NCBI GenBank assembly: GCA_012845835.1
Contig: JABAKD010000021.1
Span: 62,001-126,000 of the forward strand
DNA: 64,000 bases
Origin: Undaria pinnatifida
Taxonomy: Eukaryota > Sar > Phaeophyceae > Laminariales > Alariaceae
Reading direction: 5' to 3'
In this document: positions 10,240 through 22,009 of the stretch, in pieces
Layout: each line of letters begins with the position of its first letter
How positions within the stretch are numbered: position 1 is the stretch's first letter
The notes under the pieces: model-generated
Seen by the model: only the letters and a program-made list of their open reading frames with translations
Database searches by the model: none
Told to the model about the DNA's origin: nothing
Translations under genes and position numbers: made by a program

Positions 10240-11124
10240 TCAGCGTGCTAGAAGATTAAGCAGGGCCCATAGACCCTCTGGATGTCTTCTGGAGTAGGGC
10301 TCGGGCAGGTGGCAAATTGTTTTCACCCGAGAAGGCTCATTTTGGTTGGGCCTCTTGGAGAAGGGAGACGAGGTAGCAAATCTTGTCGGCTTCTCCTTGA
10401 TGGAAAAAAAAGACAGAGCGCCCGCTGCTATCGCGAGTAAACAACGGATCGAGCTTCGCAAGGGATCTCGGTGTTTTAGTTTTGGCCTGCCCACACCTCA
10501 AACCGACCGCCACCACGTGGCCAAACGAATGTGTTTGAGGGTCGGCCGTCCCACACCTCAAACCGACCGCCACCGCCTGGTCAGGGAGAGGCGAGGATGA
10601 ACCCGTTCGCGTAAAAAGGCGACGCACCGTCACCGCAGCTACATTGCTGCGGTGACTGCGCCATGAGAATCGTCAGCAGACGGCGTAGGCGCCCGTGGCC
10701 TCTTGACAGATGCAACTTGTGCTGCATTATTAGACATTCTAGCAACAGGTACACAAGCATCTTCTGAAACCAGAAGAGGTGTCCCCGACAGTGCTGTCGG
10801 CGGACAGGCTGGGTGTGCCATACCACCATCGAGCTGTCCATTGCTGGTACGGAATGTGCCAGGCTGGCGCGCGTTGGTATTTCCGCCCGGGTTATGGGTG
10901 GCTCCCAACCGCATTCCAGGAGCAGGAGCGGGGACGGGAGAGGCGGCGAGGCGGGATACCACCACGGTGATCCGACGTGTATGATATCGTTGTGACATTT
11001 TGCCAGGCCCTGATCCTGGTGGTACCTCTGCGATTGAACTGAATGATGACGATAGTTGTTCTTGTGGTTGTTCGGGCGAGAAGATTTGTCGTCTCGGCGT
11101 TAGCAAACGATGCGTGATTGCCAA
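10240..11124 (-). pseudogene. Gag-pol linker region, Pro/Ser-rich, no domain recognised
   Basis: Between the gag knuckle and the 77-residue repeats lie two open segments on the minus strand, 10639-11124 (161 residues, Pro/Ser/Ala-rich) and 10337-10633. Neither shows an aspartic-protease DTG/DSG motif or an RT YxDD motif in the frames I read. The 10490-10574 part contains a 60-bp tandem duplication that repeats the residues VAVGLRCG. Its position suggests it once encoded protease or a linker. The sequence alone does not show which. Confidence 0.3.
10490..10574. repeat. 60-bp direct duplication
   Basis: The block CCCACACCTCAAACCGACCG plus CCACC occurs at 10490-10514 and again at 10550-10574, exactly 60 bp apart, with related sequence between (GGCCTGC/GGCCGTC just before each). 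It is in frame (20 codons) with the minus-strand ORF. Confidence 0.85.
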
Positions 11125-12479
11125 CGTCGGTATGCGTCATCGTCGCCAAGTTGGCCAGGTTCAGGGTTCAAACAGCTGCTCGCATTAATTAAACGATGCC
11201 TACAATGCTTGAAGGAGTGGTTGTCTTCGTGGCAGTTGAGGCAAAGCTCCCGGTTTTCTCGGAGGGCATCAACGCGAGTGGAGGGTGAAAGGAGGCCGCT
11301 CCAGAGGAGAGGGTCGACTGTCTTGAACGAGGCACTAACGGCGAATACGTCTGCATAATTATGATCCTCTAGTGGCCAGCGGTTCGATGTCTGGTCAAGC
11401 CTAGGATCAGATGAATCATCGATGGGCATGACAGTTGGATGATGGCTCGATCCCGTCTGCGACGAAAGCGACTGGTGCGGCACTCGGCCCTGGCCGCGCC
11501 TATGATCGGCGGGCCGGGGCTCCGACGGGGGGGATGGCCGCGCTCCCATCGAAGAAACAGGTTGGGATTTTTTTTATTTGCTTTTGCCGGCAGGCGTGTT
11601 GTTGTGCGCCAAGCCACTATAAGCTCTCCACATAGCATCTAACAAGGCGAATGGCCGCGGGTGCGTTGCCTTCGAACCAGGGTACAACGTCAAGGTAGAC
11701 ATGAGTATCGGAAACTTCTTATTACCACCATCCGAACCACCTCCAACACCACATCCGTTCCCGGAGAGAAACCACGCGCACCCCCCGTGACTGTCGATAC
11801 CAGCACGTTGACCTCCCAACTGAAAAAAAGGCGTGCCGTTACACACTCCAAACGTATGCAACTTTGTATAGCCCTCCCCCATGTCGACCGGGTCGAAGTG
11901 CGTCACAAGCAAGCGCAGCAGGAGAGTGAAGGCCTCAGGCCCCGATGCGCCGTCATCCATTGCTCTCGACACCTGTACGAACCCGTCGTCGAGCATGGTG
12001 GTTATGCGGGCGGTCGTGTGCTTGTCAGGCGTTTTGAATGCCACTTTTAGCGGGTGGGTCCAACCGGTTACCCGCGTGGGCGCTCGTGCGCTCTCTGTGC
12101 AACGGTCATCGCAGTGTATTAGTATGTCAGACATTGCAGACCCAACCGAATGTGTAAGTTGCTGTGTGCCGTCAGACTTGTTCAAAGAAGACGAGAACCG
12201 AAGCACAGAGATGTGGGATACGTCTTTGTAGGAAAGCTTAACGCAAGCAAGCCGAACCGAGTCATCAAGCGTGGCTTTATCTGTAGCCACGGCAGTGGCA
12301 ATCTCGGCGGTACACGCGCGGGCCAAATCCGAAGAAATAGGCTTGGTGTGGACACCCGACACAATTAGTTTGCTCAGCCGTTCAGCGGAGGAAGCAATAT
12401 CCACCAGGGAAGGAACTACTTCCCTCTTGCCTGCTACCCCACGGTCACCTCGCCGTGGTCCGTGCTCGAGCCCGAACAC
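11100..12479 (-). pseudogene. Gag core with CCHC knuckle (element B)
   Basis: Structural gag of the gypsy-like element. One frame runs from 12479 to 11100 with a single in-frame TAA at 11574-11576. The first 301 residues (from MFGLEHGPRR) contain a hydrophobic, helix-rich capsid-like part, a Gly-rich stretch (about residues 228-258) and TLYPGSKATHPRPFALLDAM near the end. After the stop the frame continues to the knuckle CLNCHEDNHSFKHC, encoded at 11202-11243 as an exact C-x2-C-x4-H-x4-C. It lies upstream of the pol remnants on the same strand, as expected for gag. The TAA could in principle be a readthrough site like those between gag and pol in some viruses. It sits inside gag rather than at the gag-pol border, so decay is likelier. 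Confidence 0.75.
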
Positions 12480-12499
12480 GAGCGGGAGGAGGTGGACGA

Positions 12500-14203
12500 G
12501 TCATCCCACGCTGAACGACCTCGTTCGATGTTCCAATGCCCTCCGGCGCCTCCCCCAGAGCTGCGGCCATCACCCCGGTTGGTTCGGTCCTACTTGCTTC
12601 ATTGGCGGCGTCCTGAGCCACCACCATTACCCGACGCGCCAACCTCACTTCCACCACCGCTGCTGCCACCCCCGCGGCGGTGGTGGGGGTTGCCACCCCC
12701 ATTATTTTTGCCGCCACCCCCGGAGCCACCGCTCCCACGGGTGCGGTCCCCGCGGTCGCGGCTGCTGCTGCCTCGCTGTTTACCGCGGTTGCTTTCCGCA
12801 GACTCTTCCTCCGGGATCGGCCAGAAGACGGGGTCGGGGGCCTCGTCGTGGGCCATCCGCGGGGATTTGACGAGGGCAAGGGTCGAGGCGGCTCTCGCCT
12901 TCCCGGCATAGAACGTACAGTCCATGCGAACCCACGCCGCCTACACTAAAAGGGGGTCCTCGTGCCGTAACGGCCTCCACTGAAAGGGTGCCCTCGTGCC
13001 GTAACGCCGGCCTTTCTGACGTGAGCAGCGGAGGCCGTTTCCACCACCGCAGTCGCCAACGCTGAGGAAAACTCTATCCTCGGTGCAGACACCATGCACG
13101 CGACGCTGCCCTTGAAAAAGGCGTGGTTCCCGGGCCGTGGTCGCTGGGAAGCGACACTCTGCGGGCGGGGCGAATACCAGGGGGCCGCGATAGCTCCTAC
13201 CGCAGCCGCACTAGCTCGGCGCGCCCTGTCCAGCAACAGGGGCGCCTCTCGAGTAACGGCCTTCGCCTGCTCGACGTCCTCGCCATGGCGATGTCGGCGT
13301 GCCTCGCACTGGACTACAGTCGCGTGTGCGTCGTGGAGCGCTCGCTGAGCTCGCGTCACCTTAGAAGCTAAGGCCGAGTGGGTGTCGGCTTGGATGCTCG
13401 GGTCCTACCGCAGCCGCACTGGCTCGGCGCGCCCTGTCCAGCAACAGGGACGCCTCTCGCGTAACGGCCTTCGCCTGCTCGACGTCCTCGTCATGGCGAT
13501 GTTGGCGTGCCTCGCGCTGGACTACGATCGCGTGTGCGTCGTGGAGCGCTCGCTGAGCTCGCGTCACCTTAGAAGCTAAGGTCGAGTGGGTGTCGGCTTG
13601 GATGCTCCGGTCCCGCGAGCTCTGGGGTGGTGCTCTGTTGAGCGCGGAGAGTCCAGGTGGCGGCGGTGGTGCTCTGTCGAGCTCGGGGAGACCAGCTGGA
13701 GGCGTTCCCCCGGGGCTGGCGACAGCTGGTGCCGAGACGCCCCCGAGCCTGGTGGAGGATGATCCCGGTTCCTCCTTGTGAGCAATCGAGTCGACCCGGT
13801 CGGCTGGGGTGCCCTGACGGTGCCCCCTCTTGTTGTCCTTATTGTCACCTCCGGAAACTTCGTCCGGAGGTCGTCTCCGTCTCGAGTCATGCAATCCCCC
13901 GTGTGAGTCCGGGCGTGATGTCGAGCGCTCCCCTCCTGTCTCTTGGGCCTCCGGGTTGGGGCGTGTGGCGGACCGCAGCCTGCCCGAGAAACCTGCATCG
14001 TCGCTGGTAGACATGTGGTTGTCTGTATGGAGGGCGGCGGGAGGGAGGGGGAACGACAGACACACGTTAAGGAGCGCTGAAGGTCGATATATTGTCGCGG
14101 TGTCCTCTCTGCAAGTGGTGTCGAAATCTGAGTGCCAGAAAATAGCAAGGTGTGAGCCTTGGCACTGTTCAGCATCAGGGGGCGATGGCAGTATCAACGC
14201 CAA
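12500..14203 (-). pseudogene. N-terminal gag/ORF1 region: coiled coil and Gly-rich segment
   Basis: Minus-strand open segments 13361-14203 (280 residues), 12946-13359 and 12599-12925 form the upstream part of the same element. The first is hydrophilic and Pro/Ser-rich, then enters a long Ala/Arg/Glu helical stretch (TRAQRALHDAHAIVVQREAR and following) that should form a coiled coil. The 12599-12925 part is a Gly/Ser-rich RGG-like low-complexity region, which often contacts RNA. A 208-bp tandem duplication (13195-13610) shifted the frame: position 13359 plus 208 falls exactly in the frame of the 14203 ORF, so the duplication alone explains that break. A 36-bp near-duplication at 12949-13010 is a second local expansion. 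Whether this was one protein with the gag core is inferred from strand and order. Confidence 0.5.
13195..13610. repeat. 208-bp tandem duplication, two copies
   Basis: Copy 1 is 13195-13402 and copy 2 is 13403-13610. They differ at only about a dozen positions across TCCTACCGCAGCCGCACT at the start and TTAGAAGCTAAGG...TTGGATGCTC at the end. Because 208 is not a multiple of three, the duplication is frame-breaking for the gag ORF that crosses it. Confidence 0.95.
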
Positions 14204-14409
14204 CTAGCAGCATAAACGGAAGGAAGTGTTGGCGCTCACGGCATGATAAAGAATGGCGCCCACTCAAGACGGAGGATGTAAGGAGCGTCGAAACAACCGC
14301 TGTAAGGAATGCATCTTCCACTAAGACCGCTACACCAGCACAGCGCTCAGGCCGCCCGTAGGGTATACCGGTAAGGCCTGATCAACCGCAATAAAAGAGG
14401 TCATAATAG

Positions 14410-14700
14410 GCAGCACTGACCCTAGCTGCAGCGAAGGGGGGAGAGCACAGTAAAGGTACGACTGCACCCAACGAATCAAAACAAGCAGCATTTAACCTAG
14501 ATGTGGGGGGGGTAGCACAGGAATGCGTCCCCAAATTCCCACGCCCATCGAACCAAAACAGGCAACATTTAACTTAGGTGCATTGTAGGGGTGGGGTAGC
14601 ACGGTAAATGGTCGCCCAAGAAGCCCACCCATCGCACCAAACATGCAGCATTTGCCCTAGGCTCAAGGGGGGCATAGTAAAGGGTTGCACCAAGAAGCCC
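14410..14700. repeat. Four imperfect copies of a 75-83-bp repeat
   Basis: Units start at about 14410, 14485, 14562 and 14645. Each has a GCAGCATTTAACCTAG-like start, a G-rich run, then AGCACRGTAAAG and CCAAGAAGCCCA-like ends. They abut the right arm of the inverted repeat and lie upstream of gag, so they may be internal repeats of the element's 5' leader or LTR. Confidence 0.75.
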
Positions 14701-14834
14701 ATGCGCCTCGGCTCTCAGTTGTTATCCGGGGCTCTGTGGAAAATATAAAGCTGCTTCTTTACTACGGCTAAGAAAGTGAGTTCTCACCGAGGACCTGCTC
14801 AATAGGCAGACCCGCAGGACCCACCCGAATAACA
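14701..14834 (-). repeat. Right arm of the 10-kb-spaced inverted repeat
   Basis: The core 14701-14805 is the reverse complement of 4699-4803. CCCGAATAACA at 14824-14834 is the counterpart of TGTTATTCGGG at 4657. In minus orientation this arm lies upstream of gag, the position of a 5' LTR. No same-orientation copy is found at the 3' end of the element. Confidence 0.75.
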
Positions 14835-15382
14835 TAAGAAATGGCGTCGTCTTGGCTTCATGTTGATTTTGCAGCAGAGCTCTTCGTATCTCTTCGATGC
14901 CTTTTTTTTTGTTAGTACACTTTGTCTACTTTTCATCGAGCCCAAAACCCCTGTTCCCTCGCGGGTATCAACTCAACGGAGGGAGACTCAACTGGGAACC
15001 GATCTTATGCCCACGGAACATCATGAGTTTATGGTATGCACTGTTTTTTATATCTAGTGTAGGGAATGACATGAGAGTTTTCATCGAGTTCGGTGCTCAT
15101 TTGTAGTGCAACTCACATTTATTTGGGTGTAGTGGAGAACTCTTCTTCTAGTGAATTCCTCCACAATACCACAATACCACAATACCTAGGACTAGGCGCA
15201 ACTCGGTTGTAGCATCGGTCATGTTCGTTATGCATGTTTTTTTTTTTATTTGTTTGCCAACCTCATCTCCGTCAGGTGGGCCCCGAGACGCTCCATTAGT
15301 TCATCAGGTTTAAGGCAATATCAGGAAATTGGACTTGCTTCGGCAGTTTGATGATGTTCGTGAAACATAACGATGCCATAAA
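14835..15382. other. Intergenic, no feature seen
   Basis: AT-rich sequence with a poly-T run near 15237-15246 and a small ACAATACC triplication near 15163-15185. No coding segment or repeat longer than this is visible. Confidence 0.4.
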
Positions 15383-15849
15383 TTGTGGCTAAGAGGAGTC
15401 ACTAATCTAGAGCTAGGCTTTACGTTAACGTGTTGCGCTGTGTTTGGCGCACGTTCGGCTGACTGCACCGCTGATACGTGCAGTATAACTGAGTTTAGCA
15501 CGCACGTAAGCTCGACGTGTGCACGACATGTTATCACGTTTGCGATATCCAGTCTTCTGGTTGTGGGTAACACCTTCTTCGTGTGTGGATACATTATGGT
15601 GGCGGTTTGTATATATAGCGTCTTAAGCTTTTTTGTGCATGCGTGGACCTGTTCGGATTGTGAGCGCAGCACCGGCAAGGAGGTCGCGGATACGTTCGCT
15701 GTGATCGCGGAAAGGCGGTCGTTGTCAACAGAAGAAGCTAAACCGGTTGTCTCTACATTTTTCGAGCTTGCTACCGAGCGCTTCGAGGCTCGAGCAGATT
15801 CATCGGCTGCGGACAAGGAGGAAGACGGCACGTTTAAGCATTTGCAGGT
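15383..15849 (+). CDS. Candidate exon with membrane segment and acidic helical tail
   Basis: An open frame gives about 155 residues before a plausible splice donor, CAG|GTAATA at 15849. Residues about 49-85 are strongly hydrophobic (ITFAISSLLVVGNTFFVCGY and following), enough for one or two membrane spans. They are followed by a soluble, helix-prone acidic tail (AKPVVSTFFELATERFEARA) that reads like real protein. The start at MWLRGV is only the first in-frame Met. No family is recognised. A competing minus-strand frame (15310-15996) overlaps it and is less protein-like. Without transcript support this is a candidate only. Confidence 0.3.
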
Positions 15850-16703
15850 AATAAATTTCGCCCACCCCCAACATTTAAAGTGTGTGTGAGTTTTGATGTT
15901 GTAAGAATTTGTTAAAACCCGCCACTCCCCCTCTATATAGATAGTTAGGATCTGCCTTGGAGTGGGAAATTGGTAAATAATGTCGCGATTTAGCATAAAT
16001 CAAGTAAATGGCGCCACCCACCAAACGCTTGTCTGTTATCGTTGATCGCAAAACGACACAAGAATGCAACAATAGGCAATCGGCCGTAGGCAATAGGTGT
16101 GGTCTTCCCGGAAGATGGAAATAAATTAATGACTACTACTGTACTGTATGATTTGCCGGTATGCTTCATTGTTGGTTTAGTGCGTCATGACGCAAGCCAC
16201 TCTGGACGTCTTCTGGGTGTCTTCTGGGTGTGGTGAACAATCTGGGTTCCACCTTTACCCATGTAGACCTGCAACGGCGGTGTGTAAACGAACCGCTTTC
16301 AATTTGTGTGGGGCATGTTTTGCGGTGATGAATCAGTAAACCCACCTGTTTCCAACTCCGAAAATAGCCCCACACAATTTCCAAGAGAGCTTCCGATCAC
16401 GGGAGTGCCGTGTTAGAAGGGTCAAGAGGCTTCGGGCCGATTCAATTAATAGCGCGATCGAAATATAGCACGCACGCATAATGCAAGAATGACAGCAGCA
16501 ACACTGGCCTGTATCGAGAGGCTCTTATATCGGGTTCTCCACTGCAGTTCATAGTAAAGAATAGAGTGGGGTGTTCCCAACGGTGCCGGTTTATTCTAGC
16601 TCTATACGAAGTCTATACCGGTACTATTCAGGGCACCGGAACCATTCGTACTAATGCTTCTACAGCGAATTACTGTATGGAGTCCCAATCATGCCAAGCG
16701 ATT

Positions 16704-17010
16704 TCACCGGCAATCTTGAGATCAGTGGTGAATTTCAACCGGCACTGTCGAGAGCAGTGTTATAATCCAACCGGTACTATCAAGAGCAATGGTATAATTC
16801 AACCGGCACTATTAAGAGCAGTGTTATAATTCAACCGGCACTATTAAGAGCAGTGGTATACTTCAACCGGCACTATTAGAACAGTGGTATAATCAAACCG
16901 GCTCTATAGAAAGAAGCAGTGATACGATTGAACCGGCAGTATAACGAGCGGTGGTATAGTTCAACCGGCGCGACAGAGAGCAGCGGTATAATTCAACCGG
17001 AAGTATAGAC
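16704..17010. repeat. 32-bp minisatellite, about nine copies
   Basis: Units carrying TTCAACCGGCACTATTAAGA followed by GCAGTGGTATAA recur at exactly 32 bp over the best part (CAACC at 16736, 16768, 16800, 16832, 16864). Copies become irregular after 16894. The CCGGCACTAT core reappears in inverted form near 18836, 19014 and 63390-63530. Confidence 0.9.
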
Positions 17011-17778
17011 TAGGGAGCATGGGCCCTAACTATTGGGAACCGCCCACCATAGTAGGTGCCCTGTACCGTCTGCTACTGCTACTGCTACCGTACACTGTAC
17101 TCTCTGCTACTGTACCCTCTGCTACTGCTATCGTACCCTCTACTACTGTATCCTTCGCTCAATTCGCCGCATTCAGCTTTATAGTATATCAACAACCGGG
17201 AGCGAGTGGAGGAGGTTATGCGGTGGTATTTCACGGGCAAATTGGTTGTAGAGTAAATCGAGAGTGTATAACGTCTTCCAGGTCCGATACCAATAACGCC
17301 CGTGATGTATTTGGAAATGTTTTCGTTGTGCATGACTATGAAAATATGCCCACAACGAATTTGCTGCAACGAATTTTCTGGGAAGATTCTTGTTGGAAAA
17401 TTCCGGCAACATTATTGCATACCGCGGTAGAAATCAATGGGCTTTCTTCGTAGATCGCGATGTGTCCTATAAACTGGGGGCAGACGCCTTTCTTTCCTTT
17501 TGCGTGGGCAACCATCGAGGTGCATTAGAGTAGCACTACCGTGCGCGCCCGCACGTGCGCCACCCCTCACAGAACTTCACCCGTGCTGCTGTACGGCAGT
17601 CTTTCACACGCGGTTGCTATCTGCCGCTGGGACACGGGAATGCGCGTGCCAGAAAAGGACGGTAGCGGAAAACGCGAGACACATGCATGATGAGCAAAAC
17701 AAGGGCACGCGTGTGGCGACGCACACAACCAAGGACGAGAGCACGAATTTATGACGACAAACGCGAAGAAGACACCGC
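17011..17778. other. No supported gene
   Basis: A short CTGCTACTGTACC imperfect repeat lies at 17067-17155. The plus-strand frame 17019-17453 begins inside that repeat and then becomes unremarkable. No domain is recognised. Confidence 0.35.
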
Positions 17779-18282
<504 letters not shown>

Positions 18283-20160
18283 CCGCCACAGCACAGCCGA
18301 GAGAGGGCCCTCCCGGCCTTGCTGTGGTGACACAGCCGCCACTACCTCGTGTCCGTGCGTGACAGGATTGATGTAGAACGTTTGGAGGGGGAGGAAGTGA
18401 TATCGTCGTGTGGGGCGGGTGGGTTGTTTCAGGCAATGAAAACTGGCTTGCTGCTGGCGGGATGAAGGATCAACTTCAACCAAAGAGCCCCCCTCGCAGG
18501 ATTTTTATCGCCTTGTGTTGTGATCCGGGATCGTTCGGGTTCATTCTATCAGCACACCACCAGACTATCGCCATAAAAATGCAATGCGTCCATCGCTGAA
18601 GATATTTCCAATATTTCTGTTTCTTTTGAATCGCCGTGCTCAGCTTATAAGAGTTCCTAAAGCTGGGAGCAGTGAGGCCAGTGTGATAGCCAGGATTCTG
18701 GCTGGATGCAAGCCGCGCGGTCCGTGCTGCACCGAACACGGGAGGGCAGGTACCTGCCCTCCGAATCTTCAGAAGAAATGCCGACAAGTGAGTTGTTAGT
18801 AGTGGTGCCCCCGTAGCCGTAATGCCCGTTTGGTAGTGCCGGTTGTCCGCTATAATGCATGTGAAAAGACTTGTCGTACATACAGTGTACTATGGTGGTG
18901 GTCCATCCACAGTATCGGTTGAGTCGTGTAGTCTGCCTGCCCGCTATGGCGCAATACGGCACCCGTGAAATCACCTAGTGCACAGTTCGGAGTTCAGTGA
19001 TGCCTCGATAGTGCCGGTCGAGTAGGGCCGGTTGCACGTGATATTTCCTTTGGCATAGTTTGGGGGGTTACAATAAGGGTGACCCCGTGAGAGACCAGGT
19101 TCCATATAGTGCTGGGAGCTAACCAAAATAAGCATGCCCAATCAAGTATATCTGGCTTACGACTGATAACAAGCATAATCAAGGCAGCCATGTCGCGCTT
19201 ATTTGCTTATTTGAGTTTTAGCGGTTTTCGTGTAGTGAACCGAACCACATACTGTACCTGGTACAAAACAGGGGTACGATGGCTTTTAAGATGTCTATTG
19301 AAAACTCTATACGAGAAAACGGTGTGTTGCTTTAATATAAGCGTAATCGTGTGGGTTCTACTTAGGACAGCCATGCTGAAATTGAGTGTAGTTATATATA
19401 TATTGATTCTAGCATGCACACACTGAACGCCGAAAACACAGGGGCCATAAGAGGTATCACTTACCTTTGGCCGATTTTGGTTTTTGGTGGGACGGAGGGG
19501 GGGCGGGGGCAAAATATTCCAACGTCAGCCATTTGGGTACAACTGCCATATAGTCGAACAACCATGCCTGGTTATGTGCAATCGAACGACCATGCCTGGT
19601 TGTGTATGTATAGGTAGACTAATAGAACATGACCGCTTGGAAAGGTCGCATGTAGGCCTTCGGTGAAATAGTCGCAGGACAGGCTCCCACTACTCTGAAA
19701 TTGACGATTTCCTTGGGGGAAATAAACCATGGGCCAATGGCTGCGCTTTTGCCACACGCATGTGCCTGTAGACACTGCTTGTTTACTTTGTTCAACCTTA
19801 TATCACCACGTGTACGTCCCTCCGCAGACAGCAAGTGCTGTGGCCGAAAAATACCTGAACCTGTCGAAGCTCGCGTCCACTTTGCGAAATATTGCTCGCG
19901 TTCCTGTATCTTCAAACCCTGGTGTTTGTCAAAGCGTACCGCGTGCCATATGGGGAAAAGAGGATCGCGACGTGGATTGGAAGCCTTTTCGTTGTTTTCA
20001 GAGTCTCACCCCAACACCCTCTTGCTCTTACCTTATCCCCAATGACAACGTTGTCGTGTGTCGTGAGATGCTGTCGGAACACCACGTACCCTAACCCATG
20101 AAATAAGGGTGGTGTGTGTTGTGAAAGGGTAGCAAGTGTCCTTGGCACGACATGGGATTA
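18283..20160. other. No supported gene; small duplications only
   Basis: Open frames here are short and lack motifs. A 28-bp near-duplication containing CGAACAACCATGCCTGGTT lies at 19553-19605. The frame 19729-20094 has a moderately protein-like middle (ASAVAEKYLNLSKLASTLRN) without a known domain. It leads directly into the family described at 20165-20250. Confidence 0.35.
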
Positions 20161-20164
20161 AATG

Positions 20165-20250
20165 AGATTCGTCCCATTGAAAAAGCGTTCATCTTTGCCG
20201 TGTCCCACCTCCGCGATATCATCGACCCTAACCTTCCCCAACCCAAAACC
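20165..20250 (+). pseudogene. Coding-like piece, family S copy 1
   Basis: This frame reads KAFIFAVSHLRDIIDPN, closely parallel to SVFSMSHIRDIVD at 22180-22220 and SVRSMSYLRH at 21640-21670. A CCTAACC tract follows directly (20228-20240). The shared residues with many synonymous differences suggest decayed copies of a once-coding sequence. The family is not recognised. Confidence 0.35.
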
Positions 20251-20389
20251 TCGCCGTGGTCTTAAGCCCAACATTAAACCTGACTCCAAGAGCAAGGCTA
20301 CGGTATTTTAGTATATTTCCCCCAGGTGGTCACAATCATACTCTTAACATATGCCATATCATATCGTACCATGTCATATCATATACTCC

Positions 20390-20390
20390 G

Positions 20391-20413
<23 letters not shown>
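20390..20413. repeat. TA dinucleotide microsatellite
   Basis: About twelve TA units followed by a run of nine T. Confidence 0.95.
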
Positions 20414-20421
<8 letters not shown>

Positions 20422-20633
20422 CTCACACGTTTCCTTTCCAGCTTCTGGACAAGCCGTGGTCACAGGTGTCGTCCCTGCTTCCCCTCGGTTCTTTCCTTCA
20501 ATTTTTATCGCGCATAGGGTTCGGTACTCCCACTGCTCGTCGATTTTGCATCGAGTGTTGCTAACTCACGCTCTCGCGCTTTCCGCAAGTCAATTTGTGA
20601 ACAAGAAGAAAGTCCCCACAAATTAATACGAGT

Positions 20634-20709
20634 ATTCGCTCGGGGGATTCGAACTCACGGAACTGACCTATACCAGGCTCGAGGTTAACCTGATACGCCA
20701 CCGGGCGAC
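20634..20709 (-). tRNA. tRNA-like sequence, possibly decayed or a SINE head
   Basis: On the minus strand the segment has a near-complete seven-pair acceptor stem (TCGCCCG with CGAGCGA, one mismatch), a TGGCGTATCAGG stretch in A-box position and GAGTTCGAATCCCCC in B-box position with a TTCGAAT T-loop. The T-stem pairs poorly and the anticodon arm is not clean, so I cannot assign an anticodon. It could be a tRNA pseudogene or the tRNA-derived head of a short interspersed element. Confidence 0.4.
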
Positions 20710-21070
20710 CATCATATCATATATCGTATCATATCATAACTATCATACTATACTCGCACGAACGAGTGACTCTGTACCTCACTGACCAGAACACGTTAGT
20801 TAGGTGGTTAGGGTTGGGGTTAGTTTGACGCAACGTATTAATAGCTAAATCATCCCATTGAGGACTCGCATCCACCAATGAGAACAGCACCGAAACACTA
20901 TAAGAAACCCTATGACCGCAAGGAACAAGGGGCTCACTTGAGCGAGTGACCCCGAGCCACTGCAAAATAAAACTTCAAAAAAATATTCAAAAAAAAATCA
21001 AAACAAGTTTCAAAAATAAACAAAATAGAATATATATATACATGATTCACTTGTTAAACTGATGCATTTC

Positions 21071-21300
21071 CTTCCACAGCTGTCAGATTTTGTCCCCCTC
21101 AGAAACAGGTTTCATAGTTTCCGCGCACAGACTGCCTAACATCACCCTGTGGACCCTGGTAGCTACACTGTAGTTGCAAGGGGAGTCGCCGACCTATATC
21201 CTTAATGAGGACACACAACCCGTAATACGCGCGATCGGAGTATCACACACAGCTTGCAAAGATGAGTTTCGACAAAATATTCGATCTCACAGCTGGAGTC
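21071..21300 (+). repeat. Dispersed repeat family R, long copy
   Basis: Two-part repeat. The first part contains TTTTGTCCCCCTCAGAAAC and ATAGTTTCCGCGCACAGACT. The second part (from GTAGCTACACTGTAGTTG) runs through GGGGAGTCGCCGACCTATAT, the CGCGCGATCGGAGTATCACA block and CGATCTCACAGCTGGAGT. A second long copy is at 37316-37550. Minus-strand copies of only the second part are at 38836-38935, 40741-40887 and 45682-45825. No coding capacity; probably a non-autonomous element. Confidence 0.85.
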
Positions 21301-21584
21301 CATTGTTATTTTTATTATATACATATTTAAATTGTAAAAAAAATCCAAAACAAACCCAAAACAAAATAAAACAAAACAAATAACAAAACAAAACAAAACC
21401 AAAAGCGACTCACCCCCCTACGGTACGCAGGTTTGGTCCATCCCACCTTAGGGTTAGCTGAAACTTTGTTCTGTTTTGTGAAATATTATCAGGTGCCATG
21501 CACGCCGACAGGGAAGAAAGGACAAACGTGCCCAACCCTACCCCTAATAATAACAACGATCTTCACCCTCAAATAGACACGGTC

Positions 21585-21695
21585 GGGTGTCATGGACACA
21601 CAAAAGGAGGAACGGAGAATCGTGCGCTCAACACGGCTTCCGTACGTTCCATGTCTTACCTCAGACACACCGCGTACCCTAACTATCGCTGATCC
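21585..21695 (+). pseudogene. Coding-like piece, family S copy 2
   Basis: Reads GCHGHTKGGTENRALNTASV then RSMSYLRH, aligning with GCNGHRMSEKENRVLADASV at 22130-22190. It is followed by ACCCTAAC and by degenerate telomere-like CTTACCCTGACCC at 21708-21735. No intact frame. Confidence 0.35.
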
Positions 21696-21777
21696 CATCC
21701 TAAACGCTTACCCTGACCCTTACCCTCATACTGATTCTACGACACCCCGCCTCCGACAAAAACATCGATATTCTCCA

Positions 21778-21990
21778 GTGAACGTTTCATGACTGGTCGA
21801 CACGAGGAAGGATGCTTCACAAAACGTATCTTCATACATTATGTTGTTTGCAAAGGAATATCGAACGATGACATCGGGGAGGGTGGCAAGGGGCACCGTA
21901 ATTCAGGAGGGGTACGGCCAGGATCTGGTTTCAAAACCGGCGATTTCGACAAATAAAAGTTGGAGCGCTACCGCAGAACAACTTATAAGC
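21778..21990 (+). repeat. Dispersed repeat T, copy 1
   Basis: GAACGTTTCATGACTGGTCG through GGTTTCAAAACCGGCGATTT matches 43305-43505 over about 210 bp with small gaps. Both copies lie beside CCCTAA tracts. Confidence 0.85.
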
Positions 21991-22009
21991 GCTTCTAAAC
22001 CCAATCCTT

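Noticed and set aside
16704..17010. CRISPR array
   Set aside because: The 32-bp period is continuous tandem repetition without unique spacers, and the sequence is eukaryotic in character.
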